In this document: piece after piece, positions 26,751 to 34,894 of the stretch
Numbering within the stretch: the stretch's first letter is position 1
How the letters are laid out: each line of letters opens with the position of its first letter
Origin: Pluralibacter gergoviae ATCC 33028 = NBRC 105706
GTDB taxonomy: Bacteria; Pseudomonadota; Gammaproteobacteria; Enterobacterales; Enterobacteriaceae
Direction of reading: 5' to 3'
DNA: 64,000 nucleotides
NCBI RefSeq assembly: GCF_001598855.1
Contig: NZ_BCZS01000003.1
Coordinates: 124,001-188,000, forward strand
Notes under the pieces: generated by a model
Told to the model about the DNA's origin: nothing
The model's input: the letters and a program-made list of their open reading frames with translations, nothing else
The model's database searches: none
Position numbers and translations under genes: made by a program

Positions 26751-27265
26751 GGGGCCACATCCGGATCCCGGCGTTCGTCGAGCCGCAGCTGCATAAAGGT
26801 GAGATCCAGCCAGCGGCCAAACTTGGTGCCCACCTGCGGCATCTGCGCGGTGGTGACGAAGCCAAACGCCTGGTGCAGCCGCAGCGAGGCGGTATTCTCC
26901 GATTCGATCCCGGCGACCATCACATGCTTGCCGATACGCCTGGCCTCGGCGATAAGCCCGCCGAGCAGCGCCCGGCCAATGCCTTTGCCCTGATGCTCCG
27001 GATGCACATACACCGAGTGCTCCACCGTGTGGCGAAAGCCGTCAAAGGCGCGCCAGTCGCCGAAGGAGGCGTAGCCGGTAATGGTGCCGCTTTCCTCGCT
27101 GACCAGCACCGGGTAGCCCGCCTGCTGCCGGGCCTTCAGCCAGGCAAGGCGGTTGTCGCCGTCCACGGTATGGTCGCTCCAGATGGCGACGGTGTTCAGC
27201 ACGGCGTGATTGTAGATATCGGCGATAGCGCCGCACTCTCTGGCGCCCGCGTGTCGTATGTTCAT
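26747..27265 (-). CDS. mnaT: L-amino acid N-acetyltransferase MnaT (YncA)
   Basis: 172 residues, GNAT fold. The acetyl-CoA loop is HPEHQGKGIGRALL (about 93-106), preceded by the family strand VEHSVYV. The N-terminus MNIRHAGARECGAIADIYNHAV and the substrate segment WSDHTVDGDNRLAWLKARQ match the YncA/Pat group, which acetylates methionine sulfone/sulfoximine-like amino acids in Salmonella and E. coli. It heads the mnaT-ydcZ unit and is preceded at 27284 by an operator shared with the Xre-cupin gene. Confidence 0.92.
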   Translation of the reverse strand: MNIRHAGARECGAIADIYNHAVLNTVAIWSDHTVDGDNRLAWLKARQQAGYPVLVSEESGTITGYASFGDWRAFDGFRHTVEHSVYVHPEHQGKGIGRALLGGLIAEARRIGKHVMVAGIESENTASLRLHQAFGFVTTAQMPQVGTKFGRWLDLTFMQLRLDERRDPDVAP

Positions 27266-27283
27266 GGCTCACCCTGTTGTTCA

Positions 27284-27311
27284 CTATAGTAATACGCTAT
27301 TGATACTATAG
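27284..27311. promoter_or_regulatory. Operator 1: inverted repeat before mnaT-ydcZ
   Basis: CTATAGTA (27284-27291) and TACTATAG (27304-27311) form a perfect 8-base inverted repeat with 12 bases between. The full 28 bases agree at 22 positions with the sequence over the start of the Xre-cupin gene (28803-28830). It lies 19 bp upstream of mnaT. Confidence 0.75.
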
Positions 27312-27333
27312 TTTACGCGGCGCTGGCAATACG

Positions 27334-28530
27334 CTATTCGGCAATCACCGTATCCGGCGGCAGACGCCAGTCCGGGGCGGTAAATGCGCGCAGCGCCTGC
27401 GGGCGGTAGAGCTGGTTTTGCCAGCCGCCGCCGGGCTGCATCACCGGCGAAGGCGCGCTGCTCTGCAGGCGGGTCACCGCCGCCCGGTGGATCATCATGC
27501 CCGGCGACACCGGTTCGCCGAGGGTGCGGGGGCTGGTTATCCACGGCTTGCCGCCGCCCCATTCGCAGTGGATGCCGCCGAGCGGATCCTCCGCGCGCGC
27601 CACTGAGTTCACCTGCGCGCCCAGCGTCCGCAGTTCGTCGCGCAGCCAGCGGTAGCTGATGTTGGACAGGCCGTTGCCGTCGCCCCCGGCCGGGTAGCCG
27701 CCGCCGACATCGCTGTGGATACCGGCAAACAGCACCTGGACGATGCCGTCGCGGGCGTGCCAGCAGGTCGGCGTGAAGTCCACGCGCTCTTCGTCGATGG
27801 CGATTGCCTGGCGGCCGTAGCGCACCCGCTCCCCCAGCCGGGTGTCGGCGAACTGATAAACGTCGAGGCGCTTTGCGTTCTGATAGCGCGGAATGCCCAG
27901 CGCGCCGACGGTTTCCCACACGGCCACCGCCTCAATGGGCACGTCCGCCAGCAGCAGGTCCGGGTCGAGATCGCGGTGAAAGAGCCGGGGAAGCTGCGCC
28001 AGAAGGCGGTTAATCAGCGGTACGGAAGCGCCTGAGTTTTGCCGGTAGCGCAGCCACGCCGCCACGCCCAGCCGGCAGGCGTTTTGCTCATCGTCAAAAT
28101 CGACTTTCCCGGCGTCCAGCAGGCCGCATTTGCCGATCATGCCGGCCAGCGCCCGCGCCGTATAGGCGCCGCGGCTAAATCCGGTCAGATAAATGCGGTC
28201 GCCCGGCCGGTAGTGGCGGGAGACGAAAAGGTAGCCGCGTACAATGTGGCAGAGAATGCCGGCGCCGAAGACGCCGCCTAGGATCTTCAGCAGCCAGTTG
28301 TCCGAGTCGCCGACGCCGTGGATGTAGCGCGCCACCTGAACCACGCCGCCGTCGGCGGTCAGCGTTTTCTGGTACTCATCTTTCAGCGGCGGGGAGAGCG
28401 TATCTTCCGCGCCGGCCAGGTCGCCGTACAGCCGCCAGACGTTGGTGTAGTCCGGCTGTCCGTCGCGGTTGTCGTCCTGGTCCGGGCTGTTCCAGGTGCC
28501 GTCCGCACAAAAAATAATGTTTTTATTCAT
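27334..28530 (-). CDS. DUF2235 alpha/beta hydrolase (Tle1-like phospholipase fold)
   Basis: 398 residues. The DUF2235 pattern is complete: N-terminal strand IIFCADGTWNSPDQ (5-18), nucleophile elbow TGFSRGAYTARALAG with Ser119, VWETVGALG (204-212) and the HSDVGGGY motif (272-279) with H272 and D274. Family members are T6SS lipase effectors of the Tle1 class or intracellular hydrolases. No signal peptide, VgrG, PAAR or immunity gene is adjacent, so a housekeeping or stress role is as likely as export. It is absent from this place in E. coli and separates mnaT from the Xre-cupin gene. Confidence 0.82.
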   Translation of the reverse strand: MNKNIIFCADGTWNSPDQDDNRDGQPDYTNVWRLYGDLAGAEDTLSPPLKDEYQKTLTADGGVVQVARYIHGVGDSDNWLLKILGGVFGAGILCHIVRGYLFVSRHYRPGDRIYLTGFSRGAYTARALAGMIGKCGLLDAGKVDFDDEQNACRLGVAAWLRYRQNSGASVPLINRLLAQLPRLFHRDLDPDLLLADVPIEAVAVWETVGALGIPRYQNAKRLDVYQFADTRLGERVRYGRQAIAIDEERVDFTPTCWHARDGIVQVLFAGIHSDVGGGYPAGGDGNGLSNISYRWLRDELRTLGAQVNSVARAEDPLGGIHCEWGGGKPWITSPRTLGEPVSPGMMIHRAAVTRLQSSAPSPVMQPGGGWQNQLYRPQALRAFTAPDWRLPPDTVIAE

Positions 28531-28611
28531 GGCGATATCCGATCCGTGGGGGAACGATCACTGTAGACAATTCTGTCGGAGGCGTCATCTGGAAATCTGC
28601 CGCTGATACTA

Positions 28612-28807
28612 TATACACAAAATCATTCAAGCTGCATCAAGGCGGCAAGGGAGTGACAAATTCGTCGGGAACGAATTTGACCAGCCGCAGGCTGGCCTCT
28701 GGTGAGAGACAGGAGTCTCTCATTAATCCCCGGGAGCTTACTGAAGTAAGTGACTGGGGTGAGCGAGCGCAGCCAACGCAGAGGCAGTTTGAAGGATGAC
28801 GTGTATA
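28612..28807. repeat. ERIC (enterobacterial repetitive intergenic consensus) element, long form
   Basis: The central part contains AAGTAAGTGACTGGGGTGAG followed by CG at 28744-28765, an exact copy of the ERIC core, with the partner arm ATCCCCGGGAGCTTACT before it. The outer ends TATACAC...CATTCAAGCTGC (from 28612) and GCAGTTTGAAGGATGACGTG (to about 28803) are imperfect inverted repeats. At about 196 bp it is longer than the classic 127 bp, with an extra internal block around 28650-28720. Its right end abuts operator 2. Confidence 0.9.
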
Positions 28808-28830
28808 GTATTACGTTATGAATACTATCG
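28803..28830. promoter_or_regulatory. Operator 2: inverted repeat over the Xre-cupin start
   Basis: ATAGTATT (28805-28812) and AATACTAT (28821-28828), perfect 8-base arms with 8 bases between. The initiating ATG at 28818 is inside it, so binding would block both transcription and translation start. Its first bases are supplied by the ERIC end. Confidence 0.72.
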
Positions 28831-29393
28831 AAGACACCTTAAATCAGCGCATCAGCGCCCGCATCCGCATCGAGCGCGAATCGCGCGGCTGGTCGCTCAG
28901 CGATCTGGCCGAGCGGGCGGGCGTCTCCCGGGCGATGATCCACAAAATCGAACGCGGCGAGAGCAGCCCGACCGCCGCGCTGCTCGGGCGCCTCTCCGGC
29001 GCGTTCGGCATCAGCATGTCAACGCTGATTGCCCGCGCCGAGATGCAGGAGGGCGCGCTGCTGCGCTATGAAAATCAGCCGCTGTGGCGGGATCCGCTCA
29101 GCCACTATCTGCGCCGCCACATCTCGCCGCGCGGCGATCTTCCCGTTGACCTGGTGCAGATTACCCTGCCGCCGGGCAGCGACATACCGATGCCCGCCGC
29201 CTCCTACGCCCTGGCGCGCCAGCTTATCTGGCTCCAGCAGGGCGAGCTGCTGTTTATCGAAGGCGAGACGCGCCACGCCATGCGCGCCGGAGACTGCCTG
29301 GCCCTCGGGCCCCCGAGCGACTGCCGCTTCGTTAATGAAAGCGCCGATGACTGCGTCTACCTGGTGGTGCGCCTTAACGTCCGCGGCGCATAA
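28818..29393 (+). CDS. Xre-family regulator with C-terminal cupin domain
   Basis: 191 residues. Residues 11-70 are a Xre/Cro helix-turn-helix (SLSDLAERAGVSRAMIHKIE) and residues 110-188 a cupin sensor (VQITLPPGSDIPMP, GELLFIEGETRHAMRAGDC). This is the domain layout of SutR (YdcN) and of many regulators set beside acetyltransferase genes. The operator covering its own start implies autorepression, and the copy before mnaT implies control of mnaT-ydcZ. No good ribosome site is visible because the region before ATG is operator and ERIC. Confidence 0.85.
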   Translation: MNTIEDTLNQRISARIRIERESRGWSLSDLAERAGVSRAMIHKIERGESSPTAALLGRLSGAFGISMSTLIARAEMQEGALLRYENQPLWRDPLSHYLRRHISPRGDLPVDLVQITLPPGSDIPMPAASYALARQLIWLQQGELLFIEGETRHAMRAGDCLALGPPSDCRFVNESADDCVYLVVRLNVRGA

Positions 29394-29457
29394 TGCCAAA
29401 GCGCAGCCCGATGCCAGCAGTTACTCTTATTAAAAACATCCCCTACAGGAGAACGCT

Positions 29458-30498
29458 ATGATGCTGGAAAATAATACCCGCCACCGCCGCTGGGTGCTGG
29501 CCTCGCGCCCGCACGGCGAACCGCGCGCGGAAAACTTTCGTCTCGAAGAGGGCGACATCCCGCAGCCCGGCGACGGCGAGCTGCTGCTGCGCACCGTTTA
29601 CCTTTCGCTCGATCCGTACATGCGCGGGCGGATGAGCGATGCGCCTTCGTATGCCGAACCGGTGGCGGTTGGCGCGACGATGACCGGCGGCACCGTCAGC
29701 CGGGTCGCGGCGTCAAACCATCCCGATTACGCGGTCGGCGAGTGGGTGCTGGCCGCCAGCGGCTGGCAGAACTACGCCATTTCCGACGGCGAAGGGCTGA
29801 TAAAGCTGGGCGACAACCCCGAACACCCCTCGTGGGCGCTGGGCGTCGCCGGGATGCCGGGTTTTACCGCCTATATGGGGCTGCTGGATATCGGCCAGCC
29901 GAAGGCGGGCGAGACGCTGGTCGTCGCGGCGGCAACCGGGCCGGTCGGGGCTACCGTCGGGCAGATTGGCAAACTGAAGGGCTGTCGCGTGGTGGGCGTG
30001 GCCGGCGGCCGGGAGAAGTGCGACTACGCCGTGCAGACGCTGGGCTTTGACGCCTGCCTCGATCACCGCGCCGCCGATTTTGACCAGCAGCTGGCCCGCG
30101 CCTGCCCGCAGGGCATTGATATCTATTATGAGAACGTCGGCGGTAAGGTCTTTGACGCGGTGCTGCCGCTGCTCAACACCTCCGCCAGGGTGCCGGTGTG
30201 CGGCCTGGTCAGCGGCTACAGCGCCACCTCGCTGCCCGACGGACCCGACAGGCTGCCACTGCTGATGGCGACCCTGCTGAGAAAGCGTATCCGTATGCAG
30301 GGCTTTATTATTGGTCTCGACTACGGTCAGCGGATTAATGAATTTCGCGAGGCGATGTCGGCGTGGCTGAACGACGGGGCAATTCACTATCGGGAGCATA
30401 TTCTCGACGGACTGGAAAATGCCCCGCAGGCCTTTTTCGCGATGCTGAAGGGAGATAATTTCGGCAAAACCGTGGTGCGCGTGGCGCAGGATGCTTAA
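29458..30498 (+). CDS. curA: NADPH-dependent curcumin/dihydrocurcumin reductase CurA
   Basis: 346 residues, MDR (zinc-independent) reductase. NRRW-like start RHRRWVLASRPHGEPRAENF, then YLSLDPYMRGRMSD and the NADPH loop AAATGPVGATVGQIGKLKG (about 158-176) match E. coli CurA (YncB). It reduces the double bonds of curcumin and related enones. AGGAGAACGCT precedes an ATGATG pair. Same neighbours as E. coli: mnaT on one side and mcbR on the other. Confidence 0.94.
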   Translation: MMLENNTRHRRWVLASRPHGEPRAENFRLEEGDIPQPGDGELLLRTVYLSLDPYMRGRMSDAPSYAEPVAVGATMTGGTVSRVAASNHPDYAVGEWVLAASGWQNYAISDGEGLIKLGDNPEHPSWALGVAGMPGFTAYMGLLDIGQPKAGETLVVAAATGPVGATVGQIGKLKGCRVVGVAGGREKCDYAVQTLGFDACLDHRAADFDQQLARACPQGIDIYYENVGGKVFDAVLPLLNTSARVPVCGLVSGYSATSLPDGPDRLPLLMATLLRKRIRMQGFIIGLDYGQRINEFREAMSAWLNDGAIHYREHILDGLENAPQAFFAMLKGDNFGKTVVRVAQDA

Positions 30499-30508
30499 AA
30501 AACGCTCG

Positions 30509-30533
30509 GCGGCGCGTAAAGCGCCGCTTTTTT
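30509..30533 (+). terminator. Rho-independent terminator of curA
   Basis: GCGGCGC (30509-30515), loop GTAAA, GCGCCGC (30521-30527), then six T. Confidence 0.92.
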
Positions 30534-30715
30534 CGTGCAAATTTTCCGTCAGCGGCTTTAATTAATGCAGCCTCTAATTGATATTTCTTAATAACGTGAC
30601 CGGAATGATAAACCCCGGTAATAATAATGACAGCCCTTCTTTTTTTCTTTTATCCAACACCAGATTCGCTCTCAGTCCGTAATGAGAAAAGTGATAATAG
30701 AAACAGGAAGCCAGC

Positions 30716-31375
30716 ATGCCCGATTTTGAAAAAGCCCAAAGAATGAGCCTGACGACTCAGGTTGAAGTCAATCTAAAGAGCGCCCTGATCGTGGGGTCCC
30801 TGAAGCCGGGCATCAGGCTGATTACCCGTGAGATTGCTGAACAGCTGGGAACCAGCATTACGCCGGTGCGGGAAGCGCTGCTGCGGCTGGTTTCTTCCGG
30901 CGCGCTGCAGGCCACGCCCGCCCAGGCTTTTCTGGTGCCGGAGATTTCGCTGGCGCGCTTCAGGGAGGTGAATCAGATCCGCAAAAATCTGGAGGGGATG
31001 GCGGCGGCGGCGGCGGCGGTGAAGATGACGCCGGGCAGGCTGAACGACCTGCGCGCGCACATGCAGGCCTTTACCGACGCGATTGATGAGGGGGATATGG
31101 CGAATGCGCTGCAGGCCAACTGCCGCTTCCATTTTCGGCTCTATGACTATGCCGAAATGCCGACGCTGACGGCGATGATTGAACAGCTGTGGGTCCGCAT
31201 CGGACCGTGCTTTAACTATCTGCAGACGCAGCCCTGCGAGGTACTGCGCCAGCACCGGATTTGCGATGCGCTGTTCTCGGCGCTGGAGCGCGGGGACCAG
31301 ACGCAGAGCGCCGCGGCTATCTGCCAGGCGATTGATAAGGATGCGGCGGTGATCCAGCGCCAGTATCTGAACTGA
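30716..31375 (+). CDS. mcbR: GntR/FadR-type regulator McbR (YncC)
   Basis: 219 residues, with an N-terminal winged helix (about 12-75: ITREIAEQLGTSITPVREAL) and a C-terminal FCD all-helical sensor with the family metal-site residues (R/H patterns around 115-190, IEQLWVRIGPCFNYL). Length and position between curA and yncD match E. coli McbR, which controls mcbA and affects biofilm and mucoidy. A perfect run of GCG codons (six Ala, near 31000-31020) is present; the E. coli protein lacks it, so the tract may be unstable. Confidence 0.92.
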   Translation: MPDFEKAQRMSLTTQVEVNLKSALIVGSLKPGIRLITREIAEQLGTSITPVREALLRLVSSGALQATPAQAFLVPEISLARFREVNQIRKNLEGMAAAAAAVKMTPGRLNDLRAHMQAFTDAIDEGDMANALQANCRFHFRLYDYAEMPTLTAMIEQLWVRIGPCFNYLQTQPCEVLRQHRICDALFSALERGDQTQSAAAICQAIDKDAAVIQRQYLN

Positions 31376-31413
31376 ATCTGAGGGCGCCGGAGGATCCGGC
31401 ACCCGTTTCCTGA

Positions 31414-33519
31414 CTACATGAACTGATACGACACCGACAGCCCCACGCCGTAGTTGCGGCCGGGGGCGGGTTCGTAATAGCGCCCGTTGGATTCGTTGAC
31501 GATAACCGACCCGGCGTACTCGCGGTCAAACAGGTTGTCGACGCGGCCAAACAGATCCATCATCCAGTTCCCGGCGCCAAACTTATAGCCGGTGTTGAGG
31601 CCAACCACGGTCCAGCCCGGCGCCCGCTCGCTGTTTTTATCGTTCGCCATAATGCCGCTCATATAGCGGATATCGCTGCCCGCGTACCAGCCCAGCTCCG
31701 GCTGATAGCCGAAGCTGGCGTAGCCCATATTGCGGGCGATGCCGGGAATGCGGTGGCCGTTGCAGTTGCCGTCGGCGCAGACGTTGCTGCGGTAGGTGGC
31801 GTCGAGCCAGGTCCAGGCCGCCTTCAGCTTCCAGCTGTCGCCAAACTGCTGATCCAGCGCCAGCTCCATGCCGCGGCGGCGGGTTTTGCCGGCGTTTTTG
31901 TAGCTGGTGCGTCCGCCGCTGCTGCTGTCGACCACGATTTCGTTATCGGTGTCGGTTTTGAACAGGGCGGCACTGAACAGGCCGTTGCCGATGCGCGTTT
32001 TGCTGCCGATTTCGATGGTTTCGTTGGTGGAGGGGCGCAGATTCATGTTCAGCCCGCCCTTATCGTCCGAGCGATAGGAGAGCTCGTTGATGGTCGGCGT
32101 TTCGAAGCCGCGCCCCGCCGAGGCGTAGACGTTCCAGGCATCGGTGACCGCATACTTGAGCGATCCCGCCGGCAGCCACTTGTGGTAGTCGGCATCACCG
32201 CTGTCGTCGCCGTTGTCGGGCCTGATGTAGTGATCGTTGGAGTCGAACCACACCGAACTGTAGCGCACCCCGGCGTCGAGGCTCAGCTTATCGGTCAGCT
32301 GCCACTGGGTCTGCAGGTAGGGGTCGACGTTCCACATCAGGTTGCGCTCTTTGCGGCGCAGGTTGCCTTTCTGCCCGTAGCTGGGTTCGCCGTTGACCAG
32401 ATGGAAGTTTTCGTAGCCCCGGCGCTGCTCGGTCATCGTCTCGTAGTCGAGACCGGTGGTGAAGCTGACCGGCACCAGCAGTTCGCCGCGGTGGGTCCAG
32501 CGGGTATCGATACCCTGGTAGTGGCGGTCGAGGTTGATAACGCCCCCGGCGTGGGTGGGGCGCAACTGCGGAGCCATGGGAATCGACTGATACTGCGTCG
32601 TCTGCCGCTCCCCGGCGTACATCATCACGCTCAGGTCATCCTGCGCAGTCAGCTGGCGCTCATAGCGCAGGCCCGCCTGGGTCTGCTTGAGGTTTTTGCG
32701 GGTATTGAACCCATCGCCGCGCGGCGACTGGCGGGCGCTGTCGCGCCACTCCTGCTTATTCAGACCGCCCGGATCGTCGGCCTTCATATCCACGCTGTTA
32801 AACAGCAGGGTCAGCTTGCTGGCGTCGTCGATGCGGACCCCGAGCTTGGCGTTGGCCAGATTCTTGCGCGCGCCGCTGTGGTCCCGGTAGCCGCGGGTGA
32901 TCATCCGGCTGCTGGAGACGGTGTAGTCCACATCGCCCGCCTGGCTGCCGTCGCCGGTGGCGCCGCTGGCCTTCAGCCCGTAGCGCCAGGTGCCGTAGCT
33001 GCCGTAGTAGCTGCTGGCTTCAACGGTGTCCGGCTGCTGTCCGCGCTGGGTGGTGACGTTGACCACGCCGCCGGAGGAGTTGCCGTAGAGCGCCGAAAAC
33101 GGCCCGCGCAGAACGTCAATATGGTCGATGCTGGCGATGTCGATATTCGAGGTCTGCCCCTGGCCGTCGGGCATGGTGGCCGGAATGCCGTCAACGTACA
33201 GACGAATGCCCCGCACGCCGAAAGTGGAGCGGGAGCCAAAGCCGCGAATAGAGATCTGCAGATCCTGGGCATAGTTCTGCCGGTTCTGCACCTGCAGCCC
33301 CGGCACCGCGCCGAGGGACTCCGAAAGATTGATGCGCGGCGCGGCCTGGCGCATATCGTCGCCGTTCACCACGCTGACCGCCGCGGGAGTGTCGAGCTCG
33401 GAAATGCCCTGCGGCGCGGCGGTAACGATCATCGTCTGGCTGTCATCAGCCTGGGAGAAGGGCGTAAACGGCAGCAGAAGTACTGAAATCGCGGCCCTGC
33501 GAATAGTCATAATTTTCAT
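31414..33519 (-). CDS. pqqU: TonB-dependent receptor for pyrroloquinoline quinone, PqqU (YncD)
   Basis: 701 residues, one more than E. coli YncD. Signal peptide at 1-24, TonB box QTMIVTAA just after it, plug domain about 40-150 (SIRGFGSRSTFGVRGIRLYVDG), then a 22-strand barrel ending GVGLSVSYQFM. E. coli YncD imports PQQ across the outer membrane and is a phage receptor. It is transcribed divergently from yncE over a 250 bp gap with an iron-box-like motif. The C-terminal residue is Met rather than the usual Phe or Trp, a small oddity. Confidence 0.94.
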   Translation of the reverse strand: MKIMTIRRAAISVLLLPFTPFSQADDSQTMIVTAAPQGISELDTPAAVSVVNGDDMRQAAPRINLSESLGAVPGLQVQNRQNYAQDLQISIRGFGSRSTFGVRGIRLYVDGIPATMPDGQGQTSNIDIASIDHIDVLRGPFSALYGNSSGGVVNVTTQRGQQPDTVEASSYYGSYGTWRYGLKASGATGDGSQAGDVDYTVSSSRMITRGYRDHSGARKNLANAKLGVRIDDASKLTLLFNSVDMKADDPGGLNKQEWRDSARQSPRGDGFNTRKNLKQTQAGLRYERQLTAQDDLSVMMYAGERQTTQYQSIPMAPQLRPTHAGGVINLDRHYQGIDTRWTHRGELLVPVSFTTGLDYETMTEQRRGYENFHLVNGEPSYGQKGNLRRKERNLMWNVDPYLQTQWQLTDKLSLDAGVRYSSVWFDSNDHYIRPDNGDDSGDADYHKWLPAGSLKYAVTDAWNVYASAGRGFETPTINELSYRSDDKGGLNMNLRPSTNETIEIGSKTRIGNGLFSAALFKTDTDNEIVVDSSSGGRTSYKNAGKTRRRGMELALDQQFGDSWKLKAAWTWLDATYRSNVCADGNCNGHRIPGIARNMGYASFGYQPELGWYAGSDIRYMSGIMANDKNSERAPGWTVVGLNTGYKFGAGNWMMDLFGRVDNLFDREYAGSVIVNESNGRYYEPAPGRNYGVGLSVSYQFM

Positions 33520-33694
33520 ACACGTCTCATGTGATGAACCAAATGGAACAAATTGTGCTTATGTTAATAGGTTTGACGGCTTTTTAAAATGTTTACAGAA
33601 AGTTGCACTGATTTTTATCATGAATATAGCCCTGCGGCGGGCAGAACGTAATTATCGCTCCACATTAATGGCATAAATGATTACTATTCGCATC

Positions 33695-33708
33695 AATGAT
33701 TATCATAA
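33695..33708. promoter_or_regulatory. Fur-like motif between pqqU and yncE
   Basis: AATGATTATCATAA contains the ATTATCA heptamer of the Fur box and partial symmetry. E. coli yncE is iron-regulated through Fur. The match is partial. Confidence 0.4.
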
Positions 33709-33766
33709 AGTGGACAGTCATCTGTTCGTCATGCACATTAACACACTGTTATCAAAGGGAGTCTTC

Positions 33767-34828
33767 ATGTTATTACCTCAGCTTTCCGCCCCGCGCTTTC
33801 GCCGTTCGCTGCTGTTAACCTCGCTGCTGATTGCCGGCAGCTTCAGCGCCCACGCCGCCGATGAGATGCTGCGCAAGCCTGTGGGCAAAGGCGCCTACGA
33901 GATGGCCATCGGCCAGCAGGAGAACGCCCTGTGGGTGGCCACCTCCCAGAGCCGCAAAACCGACAAGGGCGGGGTAGTGTATCGCCTCGATCCGGCGACG
34001 CTGGCGATTACGCAGATCATTCACAGCGATCTGAAACCGTTCGGGGCGACGCTCGACAACCAGAGCCAGGTGCTGTGGTTTGGCAACACCCTTAACGGCA
34101 GCGTGACGGCAATCGACGCGAAAACCGGCGACGTAAAGGGCCGCATTGTCCTCGACCCGCGCCAGCGCAGCGAAACCGTGCGTCCGCTGCAGCCGCGCGA
34201 GCTGGTGGCCGATGAGAAGACCAACACCATTTACATCACCGCCGTGGGCAAAGAGAGCGCGGTCTGGGTCGTTGACGGCGCCGCGATGAAGCTGAAAACC
34301 ACCATTGAAGGCACCGGGGAGCGCACCACCGCGCTGGCGATTGATGACGACGCGCAGCGTCTCTACGTGGTCAGCTCCAGCGGCGAGCTGCTGACCATTG
34401 ATACCGCGAAAAACAGCATCATCGAACGCCACAAGCTGGTGGACGACGGCAAAGAGCACGCCTTCCTGAACATCGCGCTGGATAAGGCCAACCACCGCGC
34501 CTACGTTACCGACTTTAAGCAGCCGGAAGTGCTGGTCGTCGACTACCGCAGCGGCAAGGTGGTGGATAAAGTTGCCGCCCCGGAATCGCTGGCGGTGCTG
34601 TTCAACCCGGCGCGCAATGAAGTGTACGTCACCCACCGCATGGCGGGTAAAGTGAGCGTGATCGACGCGAAGACCAATAAAGTGGTCAAAACTTTCGATA
34701 CGCCGCCGCGCCCGAACAGCCTGGCGCTCTCCGCCGACGGCAAGACCCTGTACGTCACCGTCAAGCAGGAGTCCACGCGCGAGAAAGAGGCCACCCAGCC
34801 TGACGATGTGATCCGCATCAGCCTGTAA
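33767..34828 (+). CDS. yncE: Periplasmic beta-propeller protein YncE
   Basis: The ATG at 33767, with AAAGGGAG upstream, gives 353 residues, the E. coli length; 30 extra codons upstream in frame are rejected. A Sec signal (RRSLLLTSLLIAGSFSAHA) is followed by a seven-bladed YVTN/PQQ-type propeller (repeats such as TAIDAKTGDVKGR, KVSVIDAKTNKVVKTF). E. coli YncE is periplasmic and binds DNA in crystals. Pairing with the PQQ receptor suggests a role in handling PQQ or a related ligand; this is inference. Confidence 0.93.
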   Translation: MLLPQLSAPRFRRSLLLTSLLIAGSFSAHAADEMLRKPVGKGAYEMAIGQQENALWVATSQSRKTDKGGVVYRLDPATLAITQIIHSDLKPFGATLDNQSQVLWFGNTLNGSVTAIDAKTGDVKGRIVLDPRQRSETVRPLQPRELVADEKTNTIYITAVGKESAVWVVDGAAMKLKTTIEGTGERTTALAIDDDAQRLYVVSSSGELLTIDTAKNSIIERHKLVDDGKEHAFLNIALDKANHRAYVTDFKQPEVLVVDYRSGKVVDKVAAPESLAVLFNPARNEVYVTHRMAGKVSVIDAKTNKVVKTFDTPPRPNSLALSADGKTLYVTVKQESTREKEATQPDDVIRISL

Positions 34829-34850
34829 TTTCTCAGGCGTCAGAAAAGAG

Positions 34851-34877
34851 AAGGGAAGGCCGAAGCCTTCCCTTTTT
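34851..34877. terminator. Bidirectional terminator between yncE and ansP
   Basis: AAGGGAAGGC (34851-34860), loop CGAA, GCCTTCCCTT (34865-34874), then T to 34877. On the minus strand the stem is followed by CTCTTTTCT. It serves both convergent genes. Confidence 0.9.
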
Positions 34878-34894
34878 ACGCTATGCTTTGCCGA

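Noticed and set aside
26747-27265. MnaT as a phosphinothricin resistance determinant of foreign origin
   Set aside because: The gene is in its native E. coli-like position with ydcZ and has normal composition; any such activity would be incidental.
31000-31030. CRISPR or tandem repeat array
   Set aside because: Only a short in-frame codon repeat in mcbR; no direct-repeat and spacer pattern was seen anywhere in the window.
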